Positions 58,238-64,000 of a DNA stretch of 64,000 nt are shown one piece after another (position 1 is the stretch's first letter; every line of letters starts with the position of its first letter). The stretch comes from Inquilinus ginsengisoli_A. Lineage in GTDB: Bacteria > Pseudomonadota > Alphaproteobacteria > DSM-16000 > Inquilinaceae. Both the position numbers and the translations under genes were made by a program. Under the pieces are notes generated by a model. The model did not search any database. It was not told the DNA's origin and worked only from the letters and a program-made list of their open reading frames with translations. The stretch is taken from the NCBI RefSeq assembly GCF_031453975.1, contig NZ_JAVDPW010000009.1, positions 310,001-374,000 of the forward strand, written 5' to 3'.

Positions 58238-59193
58238 TGACACGCCTCTCCCGCCACGGCCGGCCGCGGATGGTGCTGGCCTGGACCCTGTGGCCGCTGC
58301 TGTATGGCGGCGGGCTGGTCGGCACCGGCCTGGCGCTGGCCAGCGCCCATCCGCTGTTGTGGTTCAACGCCGTCTATGTCTCGGTCGCCGTGGCGATCGG
58401 CCTGTTCGAACGGCTGATGCCGCATGAGGAGGCCTGGCTGCAGCCCGATGGCGAGACGGTCGACAATCTCGCCCACACCCTGTTGACCAAGGGGCTGGCC
58501 CAGCTCGGCGCCGCGATCATCTCCAGCGTCGCCATGGTCACGGCCGCCGTCGCGCAGCCGGCGATCCGCATCCCGGGATCGCCCTGGCCCGACCAATGGC
58601 CGCTGGCCGTCCAGGTGATCCTTGGCCTTGTCCTCGCCGAGGTCGGGCTCTACGCCGCGCACCGGCTGGCGCATGAGCGGCTGGCGCTGTGGCGGTTCCA
58701 TGCCCTGCACCACAGCGTGCGCCGGCTCTGGGTTCTCAACACCGGCCGCTTCCACCTCGTCGATTCGTCGCTGAAGATCGCCCTCAGCCAGACGCCGTTG
58801 TACCTGCTGGGGGCGCCTCTGCCGGTGTTCCTGTGGATCAGCGCCGTGACCGCCTTCACCGGTCTTCTGACCCATTGCAACATCGATCTCCGCACCGGCC
58901 TTCTCGATCGCGTGGTCAGCACGCCGGCCTTGCATCGCTGGCACCACTCGAAGGTGCTGGAGGAGGGCAACCGCAACTACGGCGAGAACCTGATGCTGTG
59001 GGACCAGCTGCTGGGCACCTACCACAACCCGGCGCGGCGCCCGCCGGTCGATATCGGCATCCGCGGGCGGATCGCATCGGGCTTCCTGCGGCAGCTGGCG
59101 CAGCCCTTCACCGCGGCCGGTGTCCGCGCGATCCTCGGGGCGGCGCCCCGGCAGCCGCGGACCGGTGACGCCGCCGCCCGGTCGTCCGGCTGA
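58237..59193 (+). CDS. Sterol desaturase / fatty acid hydroxylase family protein
   Basis: A 318-residue membrane enzyme of the di-iron fatty acid hydroxylase superfamily. Three histidine clusters are intact: HRLAH (142-146), HALHH (155-159) and HRWHH (233-237), giving the ligands for two irons. Four or so membrane helices surround them. Bacterial members hydroxylate or desaturate lipids, carotenoids or hopanoids; the substrate here is unknown. GGAG precedes a pair of ATGs, the second better spaced. It is the last gene of the operon divergent from the two-component system. Confidence 0.88.
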   Translation: MTRLSRHGRPRMVLAWTLWPLLYGGGLVGTGLALASAHPLLWFNAVYVSVAVAIGLFERLMPHEEAWLQPDGETVDNLAHTLLTKGLAQLGAAIISSVAMVTAAVAQPAIRIPGSPWPDQWPLAVQVILGLVLAEVGLYAAHRLAHERLALWRFHALHHSVRRLWVLNTGRFHLVDSSLKIALSQTPLYLLGAPLPVFLWISAVTAFTGLLTHCNIDLRTGLLDRVVSTPALHRWHHSKVLEEGNRNYGENLMLWDQLLGTYHNPARRPPVDIGIRGRIASGFLRQLAQPFTAAGVRAILGAAPRQPRTGDAAARSSG

Positions 59194-59207
59194 CCGGGCG
59201 GGACTTC

Positions 59208-59231
59208 GGCGCGGCTACCTCCAGCCGCGCC
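59208..59231. terminator. Hairpin between the desaturase and Cys-repeat genes
   Basis: GGCGCGGCT and AGCCGCGCC form a perfect 9-bp stem with a six-base loop. It covers the stop codon of the minus-strand gene and lies 15 bases after the desaturase stop. There is no T-run. A bidirectional terminator is probable. Confidence 0.45.
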
Positions 59232-59586
59232 AGGGCCGCTCGTCATCCCGGTCACGTCGGCGGTCCAGCCAGTCCAGCAGCTCGTCGCAGCTGCGCGCCC
59301 GGCCGTCGCTGACCCGGCCGTCCGTGCAGGGGTCGTAGCGGCCGCGCCGGTCCTCGCGGTCCCGACGGCGGTCCAGCCAGTCGTGCAATTCGGCGCAGCT
59401 GTGCGGGTGGCCGTCGCTGAAGCGGCCATCCGTGCACGGGTCGTAACGGTCCCGGACCGGCGATACGGGCGCTCCGCCGGCGGTCGGCAAGACCGGCAAC
59501 GGCACCGCTTGCACCGGCACCGGGACGACGGCCGCCATGGCGAGCGCGATCAGCAGGGCGCCGGGTGAGCCGGAACTCCTGGTCAT
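59215..59586 (-). CDS. Small secreted protein with two Cys-containing repeats
   Basis: I do not recognise a family. The 123-residue product has a signal peptide (SSGSPGALLIALAMAAVVPV, then QAVPLP). Two tandem repeats of about 36 residues follow. Each reads RYDPCTDGR-SDG-(x5)-SC-EL-DWLDRRRDR, so each has two cysteines and is very rich in Asp and Arg. AGGGA precedes the ATG. A disulfide within each repeat is likely in the periplasm. The gene converges with the desaturase operon. Confidence 0.75.
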   Translation of the reverse strand: MTRSSGSPGALLIALAMAAVVPVPVQAVPLPVLPTAGGAPVSPVRDRYDPCTDGRFSDGHPHSCAELHDWLDRRRDREDRRGRYDPCTDGRVSDGRARSCDELLDWLDRRRDRDDERPWRGWR

Positions 59587-59729
59587 GACTGTTCCCTTTC
59601 GAAGTGATCCTGGACGGCGCGAGCGGGCGGCGAAGCGCCGCCGCCGGCTCCCGGCAGGCCGGGCGCGGGCGCGCACCGGCCCTTGCCGCAGCACGATCGC
59701 GCGCTTCGGTTGCGCGAGCATTGCGCGCT

Positions 59730-59957
59730 TCAGTCGACGGGAATGCCGAAGCCCAGGTCCGGGAAGGCGCCTCGCTGCCGGTGGAGCTGCAGCCTGCCGG
59801 CAGGCGTGACGGGGAGGTCATCCTTCACACGCGGCAAAGCCGCCTCACTCGCCAACCAGCGCGCGAAGGACGGCAGCGCCGCCTCGCCGAGCGGCGGACG
59901 GCATGGCGATGGGCAATGGACGACCGGGTCCGCAGGGACCGCGACGGCTGGCCGCGG
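59730..59957 (-). pseudogene. Coding-like stretch after rpoH, possible remnant of a LysR-type gene end
   Basis: This lies in the 374-base gap without an assigned gene. Reading on in the rpoH frame after its stop gives 75 open codons ending at TGA, with strong G/C bias at third positions in the last 50. The translation includes LPSFARWLASEAA, which resembles the C-terminus of LysR regulators. There is no good start codon or Shine-Dalgarno. It may be a gene fragment or chance in GC-rich DNA. The rest of the gap up to the Cys-repeat gene's start shows nothing else. Confidence 0.3.
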
Positions 59958-59960
59958 CTC

Positions 59961-60848
59961 TCACTCCTCCAGGAACAGCTCCTCGGGCCGGGTGACGTGC
60001 TGGGCGATCGAGGCGCGCAGCTTCAGCATCGCCCGGTGCTCGAGCTGGCGCACCCGCTCCTTGCTGACGCCGAGCTGGCGGCCCAGCTCCTCCAGCGTCG
60101 CGCCGCTGTCGCGCAGCCGGCGCTGGCGGATGATGGTCTGCTCGCGCGGGCTCAGGGCGCCGATCGCCTCGGCCAGCCAGCGCGAGCGGGTGACGTTGTC
60201 GCGCAGGCCGATCACCACCTCCTCGGGCGAGGGGCGGGTGTCGGCCAGCATGCCCTGCCAGTCGTCCTCGCCCTCGTCGGAGATCGGGGCGTTGAGCGAC
60301 TGGTCGCCCGCCGCCAGCCGCATCTCCATGGCCTCGACCTCGGCGACGCCGACCCGCAGCTCGGTGGCGATCCAGGCGCGGCCGGCCTGGGTCAGGCCGC
60401 TCTGCCCGCCGGCATTCTCGATCTTGGCGCGCAGCCGGCGCAGGTTGAAGAACAGGGATTTCTGCGCCGCGGTGGTGCCGGTGCGCACGATCGACCAGTT
60501 GCGCAGGACATAGTCCTGCATCGCCGAGCGGATCCACCAGGCGGCGTAGGTCGAGAACCGCACCTCGCGGTCGTGCTCGAACCGGGCGGCGGCCTGCATC
60601 AGCCCGACATTGCCCTCCTGCACCAGGTCGCCGACCGGCAGGCCGTAGTTGCGGAAGCGCGAGGCGGTGGAGATGACCAGGCGGGTATAGGCCCGCACCA
60701 GCGCGTGCAGCGCCGGCTCCTCATGCTGCTCGCGCCAGCGCCGCGCCAGATCGAACTCGGTCTCGCGCGAGAGCAGCGGCTCGCCCATCGAGGCTTTGAT
60801 GTATTTCAGATTGGCGCGCTGGGTCTCGGGATCGTCGAGATGCGGCAT
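59961..60848 (-). CDS. rpoH: RNA polymerase sigma factor RpoH (sigma-32)
   Basis: The heat-shock sigma factor, 295 residues. Region 2 has LVQEGNVGLMQAAARFEHDR and RFSTYAAWWIRSAMQDYVLRN. The RpoH box appears as AAQKSLFFNLRRLR, which is diagnostic. Region 4 ends GVSKERVRQLEHRAMLKLR. Start chosen at MPHLDDPETQ, preceded by GAGGGGG; a longer in-frame start adds an unconserved Arg-rich stretch. Many alphaproteobacteria carry several rpoH genes, so this may be one of two. Confidence 0.94.
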   Translation of the reverse strand: MPHLDDPETQRANLKYIKASMGEPLLSRETEFDLARRWREQHEEPALHALVRAYTRLVISTASRFRNYGLPVGDLVQEGNVGLMQAAARFEHDREVRFSTYAAWWIRSAMQDYVLRNWSIVRTGTTAAQKSLFFNLRRLRAKIENAGGQSGLTQAGRAWIATELRVGVAEVEAMEMRLAAGDQSLNAPISDEGEDDWQGMLADTRPSPEEVVIGLRDNVTRSRWLAEAIGALSPREQTIIRQRRLRDSGATLEELGRQLGVSKERVRQLEHRAMLKLRASIAQHVTRPEELFLEE

Positions 60849-61007
60849 GAACGCCCCCTCTTCGGCCGAATGGCGCCGCGGATCCGGACCGCGACCTCGA
60901 TAGACGAACACCCCCGGATACGGCGTCGTTCCATCGCCGGATCATGCCGGGGTCGATCACCCAACGATTCGTCGGATTGAGGTGGATGGTTACGCCGGAG
61001 AGAGTCG

Positions 61008-61841
61008 TCAGACTTCGACGATCTCGATCAGCGAGCCATCGGGTTCGAACAGCCCGGCGGCCAGGCGGCCGCCGCGGCCGCAGCCGGAATCGAGGGTCAC
61101 CGCCATGCCCTCGAGCTGAAGCCCGCCGCCGGCCGGGTCGTGGCCGCGGACCAGGCGGTGGAAGCCGTCGAACGGCGCGGTGATGGCGGCGAAGCTGCCG
61201 GAGGACCACCAGAAGGCGTCGCCCTGGGCCGCCAGGGGACGGCTGGGGTCGATCCCGGCGCTGACGAACAGGGCGCCACCTCCGCCTTCGGCGGCGGCGT
61301 CGGTGCCAGCCCGCTCGGTGAAGGCGGCCCGGCGCAGCGCGGCGTAGAGGGCATTGTGCCCCGGCGCGCTGCGGATCGATTCGCGCAAGGCATTGGTCCA
61401 GCGGGTCAGCCGGATCGCGCCCTCGCGCGCCGCGGCCAGGCCCTCCTCGGCGCGGCCGCCATAGGCGCGCAGCGTCGGCTCGACCCCCTGGGCCAGCATC
61501 CAGCGCAGCACGTCCTGCGGGTTGGGCGCGAATTGCAGCTGCAGCATCTTCTGCCACATCTCCTCCTGCGCCCCGCGCAGGAAGACGACGTCCTCGGCCA
61601 GGACGCCGGGCCGGGCGATCAGGCTGCGGCGGACCGACAGCACCTCGTCGACCAGGGCGTGCACCCGGTCGGAATGACCGATCAGGTTGCCGAGATAGAC
61701 CAGCCGGTCGCCCGGGGCAAAATGGGCCAGCACATGGTCGTGCAGCGCGACCAGGCGGTCGACCGCGCCGTGCACGGCACCGATGGCCCAGACCCGCCGA
61801 GGGCGGCCGAGCCTGGCGAATTTCTCCGAATCGCCTGTCAC
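61008..61841 (-). CDS. Metallophosphoesterase-like protein lacking metal ligands
   Basis: A 277-residue relative of PPP-type serine/threonine phosphatases and ApaH. The fold order is kept, but the signature residues are changed: GDxHGxxD is GAVHGAVD (Asp to Ala), GDxVDRG is GNLIGHS, and GNHE is GAQEE. The later GHD (GHT in the family) and the C-terminal LDSGCGRGGRLAAGLF block remain. Loss of the first Asp and of the Asn-His pair argues against phosphatase activity. The start is GTG. It lies 159 bases upstream of rpoH on the same strand, so it may be a regulatory pseudoenzyme. Confidence 0.75.
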   Translation of the reverse strand: MTGDSEKFARLGRPRRVWAIGAVHGAVDRLVALHDHVLAHFAPGDRLVYLGNLIGHSDRVHALVDEVLSVRRSLIARPGVLAEDVVFLRGAQEEMWQKMLQLQFAPNPQDVLRWMLAQGVEPTLRAYGGRAEEGLAAAREGAIRLTRWTNALRESIRSAPGHNALYAALRRAAFTERAGTDAAAEGGGGALFVSAGIDPSRPLAAQGDAFWWSSGSFAAITAPFDGFHRLVRGHDPAGGGLQLEGMAVTLDSGCGRGGRLAAGLFEPDGSLIEIVEV

Positions 61842-61984
61842 GTCAGGCCCGGGGTGTTGAGGTCGATCATATCCTGCCGCAGTCTAGCAACTGGCTCCCG
61901 CGAGGCCAGCCCAATTCCCACACCCAACGTCCCAGCCCCGCGTCGTGATCCACGGTTTCGTGACGAAGAGGGCGTCCGGGCATG

Positions 61985-62010
61985 AAAAAGGCGGCCCGAA
62001 GGCCGCCTTT
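61985..62010 (-). terminator. Intrinsic terminator of carD
   Basis: On the minus strand AAGGCGGCC, a TTCG loop and GGCCGCCTT are followed by TTTC. It lies 18 bases after the carD stop codon. Confidence 0.9.
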
Positions 62011-62027
62011 GTCGGAAGCGATGGCGG

Positions 62028-62528
62028 TCAGGCCGCCTTCTTCAGCACCTGTTCCAGGCGCTGGGTCGCCTTGACCTCGTCGATCTTCTCGACCGCGGCC
62101 AGTTCGCGGGCCAGCCGCTCCAGCGCCGCCTGGTAGATCTGGCGCTCGCTGTAGGACTGCTCCGGCTGGTCGGTGGCGCGGTGCAGGTCGCGCACCACCT
62201 CGGCGATCGACACCGGGTCGCCGGAGTTGATCTTGGCTTCGTATTCCTGGGCGCGGCGGCTCCACATGGTCCGGCGCACGCGGCTGCGGCCGGTCAGGGT
62301 CTCCAGCGCGGTCTTGATCCGGTCCTTCGACGACAGCTTGCGCAGGCCCGACTTCTTGGCCTTGCCGACAGGAACCTTGAGCGTCATCCGCTCCTTCTCG
62401 AAGCTGATGGCATACAGCTGCACGGTCAAGCCGCTGATGCTGTGCGTCTCCAGCGCCTCGATGCGGCCGACGCCATGCGCCGGGTACACCACATAGTCGC
62501 CGACGTCGTACTCAAGTTCCTGAGCCAT
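62028..62528 (-). CDS. carD: CarD family transcriptional regulator
   Basis: An RNA polymerase-binding factor of 166 residues that stabilises open complexes at stable-RNA promoters. The N-terminal Tudor-like RID domain has YDVGDYVVYPAHGVGRI, and the helical C-terminal DNA-binding domain has SGDPVSIAEVVRDLHRA. Start at MAQELEYD; an in-frame GTG 18 bases upstream has GAGG right against it and is possible. The 282-base region before it holds a TATTAT-like element but no convincing full promoter. The ferredoxin gene lies upstream on the same strand. Confidence 0.94.
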   Translation of the reverse strand: MAQELEYDVGDYVVYPAHGVGRIEALETHSISGLTVQLYAISFEKERMTLKVPVGKAKKSGLRKLSSKDRIKTALETLTGRSRVRRTMWSRRAQEYEAKINSGDPVSIAEVVRDLHRATDQPEQSYSERQIYQAALERLARELAAVEKIDEVKATQRLEQVLKKAA

Positions 62529-62810
62529 GTCTGCCAATGGAGTCACCCTCTATGGTCGGACCCAGTGGGCGGTATGCCGACGGGCGGCTACCGCTCCGCG
62601 CGCCTTCACCGCGCGACGACCACTTTCGAATTCCACGCCGAAAAGTCGGACACAGAAACCGATTCCGAACCATAGGGGGCTGGGTCGGAAGTGATCGTCA
62701 GCACCGGGAATAGGCGTGTACTATAATACGTTGCGCTTCCGATATGAAGGCCGGTCCCGCCAATACATGACGCTTTTTTTGCAATGCAGGGCGGCGGACT
62801 CGGCGAATCG

Positions 62811-63152
62811 TCAATTGCCTTCGCCCGGAGTCGCGCTGAAATGCTCGGCAAATTTGTTCTCGACGTCCTTCCAGGCGTCGGCGTCGGCCGGGGCATCCTT
62901 CTTGCGGGTGATGTTCGGCCACAGCGTCGCGTATTCCCGGTTCAGCTCGCCCCATTTCTCGGCGGCGTCGGCCTCGGTGTCCGGCTTGATCGCCTCGGCC
63001 GGGCATTCCGGCTCGCACACGCCGCAGTCGATGCACTCGTCCGGATGGATGACCAGCATGTTCTCGCCCTCGTAGAAGCAGTCCACGGGGCAGACTTCGA
63101 CGCAATCCATGTACTTGCACTTGATGCAAGCCTCACCCACGACATAGGTCAT
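62811..63152 (-). CDS. fdxA: Seven-iron ferredoxin FdxA
   Basis: A soluble [3Fe-4S][4Fe-4S] ferredoxin of 113 residues. The first cluster region has ACIKCKYMDCVEVCPVDCF and the second CIDCGVCEPECP, matching the Azotobacter FdI/FdxA type. The C-terminal 50 residues (KWGELNREYATLWPNIT) are also family-specific. It follows the TerB gene by three bases and precedes carD, a widespread alphaproteobacterial order. A possible partner of the Fpr or the YumC-like reductase also encoded in this window. Confidence 0.96.
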   Translation of the reverse strand: MTYVVGEACIKCKYMDCVEVCPVDCFYEGENMLVIHPDECIDCGVCEPECPAEAIKPDTEADAAEKWGELNREYATLWPNITRKKDAPADADAWKDVENKFAEHFSATPGEGN

Positions 63153-63155
63153 ACT

Positions 63156-63629
63156 TTACTCCGGATCCTCTTCCGCGGCCGTTTCGGCACCATTACGCGC
63201 AAGCACACGGCGGCGGGCGGCGCCGCTATCCGCGTCCGAAACGAACAGGAGGGCCGCGACTCGCCGCATCAGATTGGCTTCGAGATCGTCGATCTTACCA
63301 TCGGCCACAATCACATCCCACAGCATTTCCACAATGCGGATGCGCGCCGGCTCGTCGCAATGCTCGCGGATGGTGTGGGTCAGGGCGTGCCAGGACACCG
63401 CGCCGTCGCTCGCCCGCTCGGCCTCGGTCTCCAGCTGGGCGGCCTCGAACGGGCCCAGCCGGAAGCGCCAGGCCAGCAGCGCCTGGATGCGCTCGCGCTC
63501 GGCCTGGTCGGTGATGTCGTCGACGCGGGCGGCTTCCATCAGCAGCGCGGCCACGGCCCGGCGCAGGGCGCCGTCGTCGCGCGGCGGGCGGGCGTCGCCC
63601 CGCGCCCAATCGAGAATCTGGTTCAGCAT
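63156..63629 (-). CDS. TerB family tellurite-resistance-like protein
   Basis: A 157-residue helical TerB-domain protein (COG4103 type). The core has AVAALLMEAARVDDITDQAERERI and a second, similar acidic helix-loop, VEMLWDVIVADGKIDDLEANLMRRV. The acidic loops may bind metal. The family name comes from tellurite-resistance operons; no other ter genes are adjacent here (TerC is 25 kb away). It lies between the S4 gene and fdxA with gaps under 10 bases, so the genes are probably co-transcribed. Confidence 0.85.
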   Translation of the reverse strand: MLNQILDWARGDARPPRDDGALRRAVAALLMEAARVDDITDQAERERIQALLAWRFRLGPFEAAQLETEAERASDGAVSWHALTHTIREHCDEPARIRIVEMLWDVIVADGKIDDLEANLMRRVAALLFVSDADSGAARRRVLARNGAETAAEEDPE

Positions 63630-63638
63630 GGCGGAGAT

Positions 63639-64000
63639 CTAGTCGCTGTCCTGCAGCCTTTGAAGGGACCGGCGGTCGCGCTTGGTCGGGCGCGGGCCCG
63701 CTTCCGGCAGGGCGGCCTCCGGCGTCGGCGGCTGCAGGTCGCGGTACAGACGCTGCGCTTCGCTCGCCGGGCCGCGGCGTTCGGCCAATGCGACGACCTC
63801 GATCACCCTGATGTGGCGGCCCTGGACGAAGGTCAGCACCTGGCCGGGGCGGATTGCCGCATGCGCCTTCAAGGTGGGCGTGCCGTCGATGCGCACGGCA
63901 CCGGTGGCGCAGATCCGCGCCGCCAGGCTGCGCGTCTTGAAGAAGCGCGCCTGCCACAGCCATTTGTCGAGTCGGGGGCGTTCGGTCTCGTGATCGGGCT
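63639..64000 (-). CDS. S4-domain RNA-binding protein (Hsp15-like), 5' end outside the window
   Basis: The last 119 codons or so of an S4-domain protein; the start lies beyond the window end. The S4 motif RLDKWLWQARFFKTRSLAAR is followed by GAVRIDGTPTLKAHAAIRPG and the VLTFVQGRHIRVIEV strand, as in Hsp15/HslR, which binds stalled 50S subunits. The basic C-terminus (PTKRDRRSLQRLQDSD) is typical. An ATG within the domain (codon for MRIDG-like start) is internal, since the conserved S4 helix reads open before it. The TerB gene follows nine bases later. Confidence 0.85.
   Translation of the reverse strand, partial: PDHETERPRLDKWLWQARFFKTRSLAARICATGAVRIDGTPTLKAHAAIRPGQVLTFVQGRHIRVIEVVALAERRGPASEAQRLYRDLQPPTPEAALPEAGPRPTKRDRRSLQRLQDSD

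Noticed and set aside
62716..62760. TATAAT at 62722 as a plus-strand promoter
   Set aside because: No acceptable -35 element lies 16-18 bases upstream, and no plus-strand gene follows. A minus-strand carD promoter overlapping it is possible but equally unsupported.

Overview
The window is a 64 kb piece of a high-GC alphaproteobacterial chromosome, most likely from the Rhodospirillales (Inquilinus/Azospirillum-like). That placement is inferred from gene content, not from a marker-gene search: a ChvI-ChvG two-component pair next to a short HprK and a permease-less regulatory PTS, AddAB instead of RecBCD, the S4 protein - TerB - FdxA - CarD order, and very high GC at third codon positions. It reads as ordinary core chromosome. 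I see no prophage, insertion sequence, CRISPR array, tRNA or rRNA.

Layout. 0-11.7 kb: nitroreductase, AhpD-like protein, two GST-type enzymes' first member, a peptide ABC transporter (two permeases and a binding protein, no ATPase) behind a P1-family peptidase, a Ni/Co transporter, an rRNA methyltransferase, an orphan sugar-binding protein behind a DasR/NagR-like operator, and Tam. 11.8-16.4 kb: the conserved rpmH-rnpA-yidD-yidC-engB-argB cluster. 16.5-21.5 kb: amidohydrolase, Fe-alcohol dehydrogenase, a likely small RNA, a second P1 peptidase, an SH3 protein and thioredoxin. 21.5-28.4 kb: tsaE-addB-addA-trxA, with overlapping ATGA junctions. 28.5-33.2 kb: a ferredoxin reductase, a LysE exporter divergent from a YheO-type regulator and aminotransferase, and a secreted two-domain protein. 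33.2-35.8 kb: two RTX-type proteins produced by a tandem duplication that also copied the promoter and the tail of the neighbouring gene. 35.9-41.8 kb: ahcY, TerC, a DeoR regulator with an MFS transporter, a GST and Fpr.

41.8-49.8 kb is a signalling block: chvI-chvG, a secreted SH3/PPC-repeat protein, hprK, rapZ, a mannose-type EIIA, HPr and enzyme I. 50-55.5 kb: HugZ-like protein, prolyl aminopeptidase, an SNase-like protein coupled to an M48 peptidase, and a LysR regulator divergent from a rhodanese. 55.6-59.6 kb: a two-component system whose regulator gene is divergent, across a perfect 17-bp inverted repeat, from an operon of two small proteins and a sterol-desaturase-family enzyme, followed by a small Cys-repeat secreted protein. 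59.7-64 kb: rpoH, a phosphatase-like protein lacking its metal ligands, carD, fdxA, terB and a truncated S4 RNA-binding gene.

The most unusual points are the RTX duplication with its decayed scar, the two-component/small-protein/desaturase locus with its long inverted repeat, the PPC protein inserted in the Chv/PTS block, the degenerate phosphatase, and several clear operator palindromes. Operator assignments and the small RNA are inferences from sequence pattern only.
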